Both the position numbers and the translations under genes were made by a program. Below the pieces are notes generated by a model. The model ran no database searches. It was not told where the DNA came from and saw only the letters and a list, made by a program, of their open reading frames with translations. This document shows positions 18,455 through 26,521 of a DNA stretch of 64,000 bases, one piece after another. Source of the stretch: Bergeyella cardium (GTDB lineage: Bacteria; Bacteroidota; Bacteroidia; Flavobacteriales; Weeksellaceae); contig NZ_QYCZ01000001.1 in the NCBI RefSeq assembly GCF_003614945.1, forward strand, positions 1,196,001-1,260,000. The letters are read 5' to 3'. Every line of letters starts with the position of its first letter. The first letter of the stretch is position 1.

Positions 18455-18501
18455 AGCTTCTGGCTAATAGCTGATAGCTTCTGGCTAATAGCTATTAGCC
18501 A
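18455..18501. repeat. 21-bp direct repeat ending in a 20-bp perfect palindrome
   Basis: AGCTTCTGGCTAATAGCT occurs at 18455 and 18476, a 21-base period. The second copy runs into a perfect palindrome at 18482-18501 made of TGGCTAATAG and its complement, which touches the stop codon of the HsdR_N gene and may act as its terminator. Confidence 0.7.
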
Positions 18502-18945
18502 TCAGCCAAAAGCCTGCTTGCCTATCGTGTACTGCTGGGTATGGCTATCGTACTGGGCAGAGATATGGTGGAGACCATTGCTGAGGATAATCTGCTCGGC
18601 ACCGATAGTGGAATTATACCTTGCGACTTGCTCAAAGGTTTTTTCGCTCAGCTTGATGTGGGGAGCTTTGCATTCTATCAGGATTTTGGGGAGGGTTTTC
18701 TCGGTAATCAGCAGGTCGATTCGCTTGGGAGTACCATTGACTTCCACCTTTTTTTCGGTGATAAGAGCAGAGGGGCTGTATTTTTTCTCAGTGATGAAGA
18801 AATGTACCCAGTGCTGGCGCACCCATTCCTCTGGGGTAAGCAGGAGCCACGCCTTGCGGACTACATCATAAATAAAAAACTTATCTTTGTCTCGTTTAAT
18901 CTGGAAATCAAATTTCGTTTTGAAATTAAGCACAGGAAGCTCCAT
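18502..18945 (-). CDS. orphan HsdR N-terminal-domain protein (PD-(D/E)XK fold)
   Basis: 147 residues that match the N-terminal nuclease domain of type I restriction HsdR subunits but nothing more. The catalytic core reads RIDLLITEKTLPKILIECKAP, with Asp, Glu and Lys of the PD-(D/E)XK site near residues 78-96. No helicase, methylase or specificity gene is near, so it is not a restriction system by itself. As I recall, proteins of this type are common in Bacteroidota as a solitary gene next to the DNA polymerase III delta gene, as here; a repair or DNA-processing role is inference. Only six bases separate its start codon from that of holA. Confidence 0.82.
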   Translation of the reverse strand: MELPVLNFKTKFDFQIKRDKDKFFIYDVVRKAWLLLTPEEWVRQHWVHFFITEKKYSPSALITEKKVEVNGTPKRIDLLITEKTLPKILIECKAPHIKLSEKTFEQVARYNSTIGAEQIILSNGLHHISAQYDSHTQQYTIGKQAFG

Positions 18946-18951
18946 ACGATT

Positions 18952-19986
18952 ATGAAAGAATTAGAATCACTCGTCAAAAATATCAAAAATAAAGAAATAC
19001 TGCCGATTTATTTCCTCCACGGTGCAGAGCCTTATTTTATAGACCAGCTGGTAAAGGTGATAGAGGATGAAGTGCTCTCGGAAGATGAGCGGGACTTCAA
19101 CCAAACGGTAGTTTATGGAAAAGATACCTCGTATCCAGAGGTGCTTTCGCTGGCTCGGCAGTTCCCAATGATGGGCGAAAGGCAAGTTATTATCGTAAAA
19201 GAAGCCCAAGACCTACGCCTCACTGAAACTGAAACCGAAGCGCTGATACAGTACGCTCAGAACCCCATCCCCAGTACGGTGCTGGTATTTGCACACAAAA
19301 ATAAAAAGCTCGATGGCAAGAAAAAAAAGCTCAACGCCGCACTGAAACCCTACCTCTTCCTCTCTGAAGAGGTGAGAGATTATGAGCTCCCAAAACTCAT
19401 CCAACAAGAATTACAAAAGATGGGCATCAAGACCGCTCCCAATATCTCCAATCTACTGGCAGAATATATGGGGAACGACCTTTCGCGTATCTTCAATGAG
19501 CTGAATAAAGTAAAAATTATCCTGAAAGATGGGGAGGTACTCGATGAAAAATTAGTGGAGCGGTATATCGGTATTAGCAAAGAGTATAATGTCTTTGAAC
19601 TGCAAAATGCCATTGCCCTGAAAGATGTAACGAAAGCCTTTAAAATCGCCTACTTTATGGGTAAGAATGAGAAAGAAAACCCTATCATCAGTATTGTTTC
19701 CGTACTTTTTTCGTTCTTTTCAAAGGTGATTATCTATCATACCCTTGCCGATAAATCCAAAGCCTCTGTGGCAACAGCACTGGGGATTAATCCATTTTTT
19801 GTAAAAGATTATCAGGCTTCGGCTGGGCTTTATCCACTCAAATATGCTACGAGAATCATCACCCTCCTACGGGAAATCGATATGAAGTCTAAGGGCTTGG
19901 GAGCTAACCAAACTTCAGACGGAGAACTGCTAAAAGAGCTGGTGTATAAAATCATTAACATCGATAAAATAAAAGTGAAAGTTTAA
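18952..19986 (+). CDS. holA: DNA polymerase III, delta subunit
   Basis: 344 residues from the ATG at 18952. The open frame extends to 18541, but that part overlaps the opposite gene, while MKELESLVKNIKNKEILPIY is a typical HolA start. Features: LPIYFLHGAEPYFIDQ (clamp-loader N-terminal fold), GERQVIIVKEAQDL, the middle region with GNDLSRIFNELNKV, and the C-terminal collar domain. It opens the beta sliding clamp as part of the replication clamp loader. The start codons of this gene and the divergent HsdR_N gene are six bases apart, so each promoter must lie inside the other gene. Confidence 0.9.
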   Translation: MKELESLVKNIKNKEILPIYFLHGAEPYFIDQLVKVIEDEVLSEDERDFNQTVVYGKDTSYPEVLSLARQFPMMGERQVIIVKEAQDLRLTETETEALIQYAQNPIPSTVLVFAHKNKKLDGKKKKLNAALKPYLFLSEEVRDYELPKLIQQELQKMGIKTAPNISNLLAEYMGNDLSRIFNELNKVKIILKDGEVLDEKLVERYIGISKEYNVFELQNAIALKDVTKAFKIAYFMGKNEKENPIISIVSVLFSFFSKVIIYHTLADKSKASVATALGINPFFVKDYQASAGLYPLKYATRIITLLREIDMKSKGLGANQTSDGELLKELVYKIINIDKIKVKV

Positions 19987-19998
19987 AAAGATAGAATT

Positions 19999-20457
19999 AT
20001 GAAAAGACTGATAAGAATAAACCTCATCTCCATTCTCGCTTTAATGCTGGTGGGGTGTGATGCTAACTCAGATGAAGTGCTGCAACAGCAAGCAGAGCAA
20101 ATCATCTCTGCCTATCCCAATGCTTCGGTGGAAGTAAAAGATGGCGTACTTACCCTAAAAGGGAATTTTGACACTTCAAAAGACAAAGCAGAAGCCCTAC
20201 AAAAGCTGAATAAAATTAAAGATACACAGACTGTGAAAGACGAGGCTACATCATTAGAGGATTTAATAAAGGATACCAGTATCTCCCCAGAAGATTTACA
20301 AAAGGTGATAGACCTCGCAAAGGACTTCCCCTCTATACAAGTAGAGGTAGTAGATGGGAAACTCACGCTAACGGGTAAAGCATCTTCTACTCAGGATAAA
20401 ATCATCAGGCGCTCGCTCCCAACACTTGATATAGACTATAATTATACCGTACAATAG
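19999..20457 (+). CDS. BON-domain lipoprotein
   Basis: 152 residues. The signal peptide ends in the lipobox LVGC (Cys at residue 20), so the protein is lipid-anchored in the cell envelope. Two similar BON-like modules follow, each with the pattern of an acidic/amphipathic helix then PNASVEVKDGVLTLKG (about residues 40-55) or PSIQVEVVDGKLTLTG (about 112-127). BON domains bind phospholipid or peptidoglycan-proximal membranes and protect against envelope stress. It follows holA with a 12-base gap and is likely co-transcribed. Confidence 0.8.
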   Translation: MKRLIRINLISILALMLVGCDANSDEVLQQQAEQIISAYPNASVEVKDGVLTLKGNFDTSKDKAEALQKLNKIKDTQTVKDEATSLEDLIKDTSISPEDLQKVIDLAKDFPSIQVEVVDGKLTLTGKASSTQDKIIRRSLPTLDIDYNYTVQ

Positions 20458-20479
20458 AAGGATGCAGGTACATCCTTTC

Positions 20480-20511
20480 TTTGTAACTTGGTTTGAAAAG
20501 CGATATATTTG
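20480..20511 (+). promoter_or_regulatory. promoter of the symporter gene, full consensus
   Basis: TTTG (20480-20483), exactly 20 nt, TATATTTG (20504-20511), followed by the ATG at 20539. A textbook Bacteroidota promoter, located just after the BON lipoprotein stop. Confidence 0.8.
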
Positions 20512-20538
20512 CCCTCATTCAAATAAATGAATTAAAGA

Positions 20539-21969
20539 ATGAAACACCTTAAAATATTCAGGCTTATTGCTCTTCTCTCGGTAATTACAGCATCTATTGC
20601 ACACGGTATTCATTTCCTTTCTCCTATATCTGATGAAATTCTAAAAGCAGCACATTTATTTCTCGGTATAGGAGCTATTCTTTATGGAATTAGCAGGAAG
20701 CACCTCACAACTTGGATTATGGTATCCATCATCCTTGGAGTACTGGTGGGGAGCGATGCACCCAGTATAGCAATAGCCCTTCAGCCACTAAGCCAAGGCT
20801 TTATTAAGGTAATTAAAACCATCGTAGGGCCTATCTTAATCGCTACTTTGGTCTATGGAATAGCTGGGCACTCCGACCTGAAGCAGGTAGGGCGTATGGC
20901 GTGGAAGTCATTAGTCTATTTCTACAGCCTTACTACCATTGCTCTATTCATAGGTTTGGCAGCGATTAATATTTCCCAAGCAGGTGCGGGGGTAGATGCC
21001 TCCAAAATCCCACAGTACGAGCTACCATCGGCTTCGTCTGCAAAGGAAAAAGACCTTAAAGCATTAGAGCATATCGCTAAAAATGACCAGTGGATTTATA
21101 AAACTACATCCTTTTTCAGAGATGTATTCCCTGAAAACATCATTAAATCGGTGTACGAAAACCAAGTGCTTCAAATCGTAGTATTCTCCGTAATCTTCGG
21201 GATAGGATTGGCAAAGCTCCCTGAGGAAAAGAAGAGACCGATTGTAGATTTTATGGATAGCCTCGCAGAGACGATGTTTAAATATACCCACATTGTGATG
21301 TATTTCGCACCTATGGGCGTAGGCGCAGCAATGGCTTATACCGTAGGGCATATGGGTGTGGATATCTTAAAATACCTCTTTATGCTCCTCTTCACGCTCT
21401 ATGCAGCGCTGATTGCTTTTATCCTCCTTATTTTGTTGCCTATTGCCCTCTATTTTAGGATTCCTATCAGGAAATTCGTTCAGGCGATAAAGGAACCCGT
21501 GTCTATTGCCTTTGCAACCACCAGTTCAGATGCTGCTCTGCCTACTGTAATGCAGAATATGGAGAACTTCGGAGTACCGAGAAAGATTGTTTCCTTCGTA
21601 GTACCTACGGGGTATAGCTTTAACCTTGATGGCACTACGCTCTACCTCTCCCTCGCCTCTATTTTTGTAGCTCAAGCGGCAGGCATAGACCTCTCTTTTG
21701 GGCAGCAGTTGCTCATCTGCCTTACCCTCATCGTTACCAGCAAAGGCGTAGCCGCCATTCCACGAGCATCGCTGATTATCCTGATAAGCACCGCAGACCA
21801 GTTTGGGCTCCCCACCTTTATTATCGCAGCGATATTAGGAATAGATGAGCTTATGGATATGGGGCGTACCTCTGTAAATGTTATCGGGAATTGCCTCGCC
21901 TCTGTGGTTATTGCTAAATGGGAAGGCGAGTTTGATGATGCCAAAGCCTTAGCCTTTGAAGAAGAATAA
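20539..21969 (+). CDS. dicarboxylate/amino acid:cation symporter (DAACS/SLC1 family)
   Basis: 476 residues with about ten hydrophobic segments. SLC1 signatures are clear: AFATTSSDAALPTVMQNME (re-entrant loop 1 serine-rich motif, near residue 330) and the helix-7 motif GYSFNLDGTTLYL (NMDGT in relatives), then SKGVAAIPRAS in re-entrant loop 2 and MGRTSVNVIGN in helix 8. It takes up glutamate, aspartate or C4-dicarboxylates with Na+ or H+; the substrate is not decided by the sequence. The N-terminus carries two extra hydrophobic segments compared with GltP-type members. Confidence 0.9.
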   Translation: MKHLKIFRLIALLSVITASIAHGIHFLSPISDEILKAAHLFLGIGAILYGISRKHLTTWIMVSIILGVLVGSDAPSIAIALQPLSQGFIKVIKTIVGPILIATLVYGIAGHSDLKQVGRMAWKSLVYFYSLTTIALFIGLAAINISQAGAGVDASKIPQYELPSASSAKEKDLKALEHIAKNDQWIYKTTSFFRDVFPENIIKSVYENQVLQIVVFSVIFGIGLAKLPEEKKRPIVDFMDSLAETMFKYTHIVMYFAPMGVGAAMAYTVGHMGVDILKYLFMLLFTLYAALIAFILLILLPIALYFRIPIRKFVQAIKEPVSIAFATTSSDAALPTVMQNMENFGVPRKIVSFVVPTGYSFNLDGTTLYLSLASIFVAQAAGIDLSFGQQLLICLTLIVTSKGVAAIPRASLIILISTADQFGLPTFIIAAILGIDELMDMGRTSVNVIGNCLASVVIAKWEGEFDDAKALAFEEE

Positions 21970-22008
21970 TATTAATTACCATTGAAACCTACTAAAGCTA
22001 ACCCAACT

Positions 22009-22707
22009 ATGCTTTTCCTTATCCCAGCCTATCTATCTGATGAATCTCCACAAGCATATTTCGCACCGATAATTAAGGAATATATCCTGAAAACCAATTA
22101 TTTTTTTGTGGAAAATGAGAAAACAGCACGCAAAGTCATCAAATTCTTTGCTCCAGAGAAGAAACAGGCAGATTTAAAACTCTTCCTCCTCGATAAATAT
22201 TCTGAAACGGAAGACTTAAAAGAGGCTCAACAACTGATGAAACAAGGACAAGACTTTGGGCTACTCTCCGAAGCTGGACTCCCCTGCATAGCCGACCCAG
22301 GTAATATTATGGTAAGCTGGGCACACCGAAATGGGATAAAAGTTATCCCCGTCAATGGACCTTCATCCATCATCTTAGCACTGATAGGGAGTGGGTTTAA
22401 TGGGCAGGAATTTACCTTCCACGGTTATCTACCGATAGATAAATCTCAGAAGAAAGCTAAAATCCAACAACTGGAACAGCAAGTACAGCGTACAGGCTAT
22501 ACCCAAATCTTTATGGAGACCCCATACCGCAACAATCAACTTTTTGATGACCTTACGAAATACCTCTCTCCAAGCTCAAAACTCTGCATAGCGGCGAACA
22601 TCAACCACCCTGCGGAGGAGTTTATTAAAACCCTAAGCATCAGAGACTGGAAAAACCATAAACCCGAGCTCCACAAAATCCCCACTGTGTTCGTTCTCGG
22701 GAGATAA
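22009..22707 (+). CDS. RsmI-like tetrapyrrole-methylase-family SAM methyltransferase
   Basis: 232 residues from ATG 22009; an upstream in-frame TTG at 21982 would add nine unlike residues. Motifs of the family: LLSEAGLPCIADPG (the RsmI SDAGTPxISDPG region), VIPVNGPSSIILALIGSG, and ETPYRNNQLFDDL. Canonical RsmI 2'-O-methylates C1402 of 16S rRNA; this is the shorter Bacteroidota version that begins directly with LIPAYLSD, and its exact target is inference. It lies 39 bases after the symporter and 45 before cvfB, probably one transcription unit. Confidence 0.82.
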   Translation: MLFLIPAYLSDESPQAYFAPIIKEYILKTNYFFVENEKTARKVIKFFAPEKKQADLKLFLLDKYSETEDLKEAQQLMKQGQDFGLLSEAGLPCIADPGNIMVSWAHRNGIKVIPVNGPSSIILALIGSGFNGQEFTFHGYLPIDKSQKKAKIQQLEQQVQRTGYTQIFMETPYRNNQLFDDLTKYLSPSSKLCIAANINHPAEEFIKTLSIRDWKNHKPELHKIPTVFVLGR

Positions 22708-22752
22708 GTGCTCTATTTTCATTCATTTCAACCCTAATTTAATCTACAAACT

Positions 22753-23589
22753 ATGCAGGCAGGCAAGACCCAAACCCTCACCATTACCGAAAAAACAAAT
22801 CAAGGCTTCTATCTTTCAGATGTGAATAACGAAACTGTATTTATCGCCAACATCTTCTCAGAAAATCATTGGAAAAAAGGCGATGAAGTAGAGGTATTCA
22901 TCTACCAAGAAGATGGAATTCTAAAAGCCACCAACGAGAAACCCTATGCCGAAGTAGGCGAATTTGCCGTAATGAAATGCGTGCAAACCCTGCCCTCAGG
23001 GGCATTCTTGGACTGGGGCATTATCAAAGATATTTTTGTGCCCTATAAAGAGCAAAAAGGAAAAATGGTAGAAGGCAAACGCTACCTGGTTTTTGTCTAT
23101 GAAGATGAAGCAACTGGACTTATCACCGCCACTGCCAAGTTTAAACGGAACCCTTCCTACTCTCATCTCCCGCTCAAAAAGGGAGAAAAGGTCTCTCTCA
23201 TCGTGATGAACGAATCTGAATTGGGGTGGAATGTGATCATCAATCAAAAATACATCGGGCTCATCTATGCCTCAGAAGTCTATACCCCGCTCTACCCCCT
23301 TTCCGAGATTACGGGCTACATAAAAACCCTGCGCGAAGACGGCAAAATAGATGTGAGCCTGCAGCCCCAAGGCTTTGAAAACATAGAAATCTACAAAGAA
23401 TACATCCTCCAAAAGCTCGAAGAGAACTATGGACTGCTCCACCTCTCTGATAAATCTTCCCCTGAGGAAATAAAATCTGTAGTCCAAATGAGCAAAAAGA
23501 ATTTCAAAAAAGCTATCGGTAGCCTCTACAAAGAACAAAAAATACAAATCTTTGAGGATAAAATTACCATTGTGAATGATAAGAGATAG
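22753..23589 (+). CDS. cvfB: S1-domain RNA-binding protein, CvfB/YitL family
   Basis: 278 residues, the CvfB length. A divergent N-terminal OB fold is followed by S1 modules (FAVMKCVQTLPSGAFLDWG near residue 72; KVSLIVMNESELGWNVIIN near 145) and a C-terminal winged-helix region (LHLSDKSSPEEIKSVVQMSKK). CvfB binds RNA and affects virulence regulators in Staphylococcus; its role in this phylum is not established. It ends at a repeat-filled gap facing coaD. Confidence 0.85.
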   Translation: MQAGKTQTLTITEKTNQGFYLSDVNNETVFIANIFSENHWKKGDEVEVFIYQEDGILKATNEKPYAEVGEFAVMKCVQTLPSGAFLDWGIIKDIFVPYKEQKGKMVEGKRYLVFVYEDEATGLITATAKFKRNPSYSHLPLKKGEKVSLIVMNESELGWNVIINQKYIGLIYASEVYTPLYPLSEITGYIKTLREDGKIDVSLQPQGFENIEIYKEYILQKLEENYGLLHLSDKSSPEEIKSVVQMSKKNFKKAIGSLYKEQKIQIFEDKITIVNDKR

Positions 23590-23663
23590 GGTAGCTTTTG
23601 GCTACTGGCTTTTGGCTAATTATCATTTTAATAAAAAAATCCTGTATTTTTTATCAACTTTTA

Positions 23664-23758
23664 GGTTCTTAACCGCGTTTTCCTGGTTCCTAACCAGGTC
23701 AACGGCCTTTTTAACCGCAACGACGGGGTCTTTAACCCTATCATTTGGGTCTCTGACC
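23664..23758. repeat. five palindromes with exact 21-bp period
   Basis: GGTTCTTAACC (23664), GGTTCCTAACC (23685), CCTTTTTAACC (23706), GGTCTTTAACC (23727) and GGTCTCTGACC (23748) occur at precisely 21-base steps. The palindrome arms change together in several copies (GGTT/AACC versus GGTC/GACC). The ten-base spacers are not conserved. An open frame through it encodes a seven-residue repeat, which I take to be a by-product. It lies between the convergent genes cvfB and coaD. Confidence 0.85.
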
Positions 23759-23779
23759 CTTTCTCTATTTTTAATGTAA

Positions 23780-23835
23780 GCTCCCCTCGTGCTAACGAGC
23801 TCCCCTACTAAGTGCCTCACTGGCTACAGTGTGAC
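23780..23835. repeat. two hairpins of the dispersed family, one containing the coaD stop
   Basis: CTCGT-GCTA-ACGAG (23786-23799) and CACTG-GCTA-CAGTG (23818-23831) share the loop GCTA and are joined by the linker AAGTGCCTC. The coaD stop codon (23824-23826) is the loop of the second hairpin. The first hairpin is identical to one at 28495-28508. Confidence 0.75.
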
Positions 23836-24282
23836 GGCTTCGGGGACGAGGAGGGAGTAGTCTCCATTATGAGCGATAATCTCACGGACGATGCTACTGC
23901 TGATAAACGACTTCCCAGAGGAAGTAAGGAGGAAAACCGTCTCCAGCTTTTTATGGGAAATGGTTCGGTTGGTATGGGTAATCGCCTTTTCAAACTCGAA
24001 ATCGGCAGGGTTTCGGAGCCCACGAAGGATATACTGAGCATTTTTTTTAGCACAGTAATCTACGGTAAGCCCTTCATAATAATCTACCTCCACATTGGGG
24101 AAGTGCTCTACGGATTTTTGTATAAATTCTATCCTCTTTTCGAGAGGGAACATATAGTTCTTCTTGGAATTTTGCCCAATAGCGATGATGAGCTTGTCGA
24201 AAAGGGGTACAGCGCGTTCTATAATATCATAATGTCCTAAGGTAATCGGATCAAAAGACCCTGGAAAGACTGCGATTTTCAT
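23824..24282 (-). CDS. coaD: pantetheine-phosphate adenylyltransferase
   Basis: 152 residues, standard length. The nucleotidyltransferase motif FPGSFDPITLGHYD (TxGH) is at residues 6-19, LRGLRNPADFEFE near residue 88, and the second signature FISSSIVREI near residue 127. It adds AMP to 4'-phosphopantetheine, the next-to-last step to coenzyme A. It starts nine bases after ddl on the same strand, an operon. Its last codons and stop lie inside a palindromic repeat unit, so the C-terminal residues may have been set by repeat insertion. Confidence 0.95.
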   Translation of the reverse strand: MKIAVFPGSFDPITLGHYDIIERAVPLFDKLIIAIGQNSKKNYMFPLEKRIEFIQKSVEHFPNVEVDYYEGLTVDYCAKKNAQYILRGLRNPADFEFEKAITHTNRTISHKKLETVFLLTSSGKSFISSSIVREIIAHNGDYSLLVPEAVTL

Positions 24283-24291
24283 TTTGTTTTT

Positions 24292-25272
24292 TTATTTGTT
24301 GAGTGCTTTTTCTACTTCGTTTCCACAGAGGTCGGTGATGGACATACCATAATGCCTTGCCTGCTGTGGGAGAATGCTCGCTGGAGAAAAGCCAGGATTG
24401 GTATTCATCTCCAAAAGATAAGGTGTCCCGTTCATAATGATGTATTCACTACGAGAGAAGCCCGACATTCCTAAGGACTCATAAGCCCTTTTAGCGATAT
24501 CCTCTACCTTCTGGCGAGTCTCATCATCCAAGCGAGCTGGGGTAATCTCTTCAGAAGCACCTTCGTATTTGGCTTCGTAATCAAAAAACTCATTTTTAGG
24601 GACAATTTCGGTAATGCCCAATACTGTGGTTTTACCTTTATAGTCTATCACACCTACGGAAACCTCCGTTCCATCGAGGAAACTCTCAATGAGCACCTCA
24701 TCATCTTCTGCAAAGGCGAAGTCAAGGGCTTTATCAAAGTCTGAAATATCTTTCACTTTTGATATCCCAAGCGATGAACCACTCTGGTTGGGCTTCACAA
24801 AAAGTGGAAGACTGAGCTCGGAGATTATTTTTTCAGCATCTACCTTCTCCCCTTTTCTGATGTATATGCTCTTTGCTGAGGGTATTCCGTATTTAGAAAG
24901 TACAGCAAGGGTATCTTTTTTATTAAAGGTAAGAGCGCTCTGGTAAAAATTGCAACCCGTATATCTCTGCCCAATGGTATCCCAATAGGCTTGAAGCTCA
25001 CCATTCTCACCAGGTTTCCCGTGTATGGTATTAAAGCAGACATCAAATTTGAGGATTTTCTCTCCTCTGCTCACGCTAAAATCTGCTTTATTAATAGGTA
25101 ATTTACTACCATCATCATCAAGGAAATACCATTCATCTTTCAAGATAACTACTTTAAAGACATTGTAGAGATTTCTATCAAGAGATTCAAAGATAAGCTC
25201 GCCACTTCTTAGCGAGACTTTATACTCATCGGAATAGCCGCCCATCACTACGGCAACATTTTTTTTAGCCAT
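24292..25272 (-). CDS. ddl: D-alanine-D-alanine ligase
   Basis: 326 residues. ATP-grasp enzyme: N-terminal VVMGGYSDEYKVSLRSG, NTIHGKPGENGELQAYW near residue 85, PLFVKPNQSGSSLGISKV near residue 155, and the metal-binding end YLLEMNTNPGFSPASILPQQ near residue 285. It makes the D-Ala-D-Ala dipeptide for peptidoglycan in the cytoplasm. It leads the ddl-coaD operon and faces the PASTA gene across a 117-base divergent gap holding two opposed -7 boxes. Confidence 0.95.
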   Translation of the reverse strand: MAKKNVAVVMGGYSDEYKVSLRSGELIFESLDRNLYNVFKVVILKDEWYFLDDDGSKLPINKADFSVSRGEKILKFDVCFNTIHGKPGENGELQAYWDTIGQRYTGCNFYQSALTFNKKDTLAVLSKYGIPSAKSIYIRKGEKVDAEKIISELSLPLFVKPNQSGSSLGISKVKDISDFDKALDFAFAEDDEVLIESFLDGTEVSVGVIDYKGKTTVLGITEIVPKNEFFDYEAKYEGASEEITPARLDDETRQKVEDIAKRAYESLGMSGFSRSEYIIMNGTPYLLEMNTNPGFSPASILPQQARHYGMSITDLCGNEVEKALNK

Positions 25273-25290
25273 TTCTATTAAGGTTTAAGG

Positions 25291-25298
25291 CAAAGTTA
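25291..25298 (-). promoter_or_regulatory. -7 box of ddl-coaD
   Basis: TAACTTTG on the minus strand, 18 bases before the ddl ATG. Confidence 0.55.
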
Positions 25299-25358
25299 AT
25301 GAAATAATAAATAACTAAGCGATGAACTTCATTTTCATCAAAAGCGAAAAACATTTTC

Positions 25359-25366
25359 TATATTTG
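25359..25366 (+). promoter_or_regulatory. -7 box of the PASTA protein gene
   Basis: TATATTTG on the plus strand, 23 bases before the ATG at 25390. Confidence 0.6.
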
Positions 25367-25389
25367 CCCTCATTATAATTGAGAAGAAT

Positions 25390-26469
25390 ATGCTGAAATC
25401 ATTTTTCAATTGGAAGGTATTGCTAAACATCGTTATTGCAATGGTAGTTTTCATCGGACTTATATTCTTTACTTTCCGTTGGCTCGAGCATCATACCAAC
25501 CACGGACAGGAAATCCCAGTACCCAACATTATCAATATGCAGATTACAGATGCAATTAAAACATTGGAAGATGCTGGGCTACAATATAAGGTAGATAGCG
25601 GTGAGTTTCAGCCACAGTATAAACCTCTACAAGTACTCCAAATATGGCCTGCACCAGGCTCTCGTGTGAAAAGCAATAGAGAGATTGAAATAAGAATCAA
25701 CCCAAAAACTTGGGCAAAAGTTACCATACCTGATATTTTAGACAGATACAAAGGGCTTGCCTTTCGCCAATTGGAACAGGTAGGACTAAAAATAGGAGAT
25801 ACCATTTATGAACCCAGCATACAAAGAGATGCCGTTATCCGTATGCAGCTCGATGGTAAAGTATTAAAACCTGGCGACCAAGTAGCGAGATTTACACCAA
25901 TAGATTTAGTCATCGGTACAGGTCCTAAAAGGAATGTGCCTATCCCTAACCTTATTGGCTTAACCGTAGAAGAAGCAGAAATGATTATCGGCAGACACCT
26001 CTTTGAAATAGGGCTGGTAGAATACGAGGATGGAAAAGGTGATAAAACAGATATCATCTACTTCCAAGACCCAGCAGGAGGCGCTCTCCGTGACCAGGGA
26101 ATGCAAATAGACCTCTGGGCAAGCAAGAAAGTACCAAGTGAAATGGGAGATAAAATATCTCAACTAAACAGTATATACAGGACGAGGGTAGAAAACATCC
26201 CATCAGATGATGGTTATTATATTAACGACAATGCTTTCGGCACGGAACATCTCAGCTCACCTAAGCCCATAGACAGTCCGAAGATAAAACCTCAGCCTGA
26301 AAAACCAAAAGCTGAAACTCCTAAACCTAAAAAAGAGGACAACCCTCAGCCGAAAAAAGAAAATAAACCCGAAACCTCCAAACCAAAGGATAATCAACCA
26401 AAAAAAACAGAGGAAAAACCTAAACCAAAAGACGAAAAACCTAAGGTAAAAAAGGTAGTTGTAGAGTAA
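25390..26469 (+). CDS. membrane-anchored PASTA-domain protein without kinase
   Basis: 359 residues. A single transmembrane helix (about 12-30) anchors the protein and the rest is outside the cytoplasm. Three PASTA modules follow: IPVPNIINMQITDAIKTLED (near 40), VTIPDILDRYKGLAFRQLEQ (near 112) and VPIPNLIGLTVEEAEMIIG (near 183). The last ~85 residues are a Lys/Pro/Glu-rich tail. PASTA modules bind muropeptides or the D-Ala-D-Ala stem; elsewhere they are part of Ser/Thr kinases or PBPs, but here no catalytic domain exists. Adjacency to ddl suggests a cell-wall role. Confidence 0.85.
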   Translation: MLKSFFNWKVLLNIVIAMVVFIGLIFFTFRWLEHHTNHGQEIPVPNIINMQITDAIKTLEDAGLQYKVDSGEFQPQYKPLQVLQIWPAPGSRVKSNREIEIRINPKTWAKVTIPDILDRYKGLAFRQLEQVGLKIGDTIYEPSIQRDAVIRMQLDGKVLKPGDQVARFTPIDLVIGTGPKRNVPIPNLIGLTVEEAEMIIGRHLFEIGLVEYEDGKGDKTDIIYFQDPAGGALRDQGMQIDLWASKKVPSEMGDKISQLNSIYRTRVENIPSDDGYYINDNAFGTEHLSSPKPIDSPKIKPQPEKPKAETPKPKKEDNPQPKKENKPETSKPKDNQPKKTEEKPKPKDEKPKVKKVVVE

Positions 26470-26521
26470 AAAACAAAGATTCTGGCATCAATATCTAAGC
26501 ATCTAAAAAAATAGAAAAGAT

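Noticed and set aside
18541-18951. Longer N-terminus for holA
   Set aside because: It overlaps the whole HsdR_N gene on the other strand, and HolA homology begins at MKELESLVKN.
23576-23820. Frames on both strands with a 7-residue repeat
   Set aside because: They are by-products of the 21-bp palindrome array. Palindromes keep both strands open, and neither peptide resembles a known protein.
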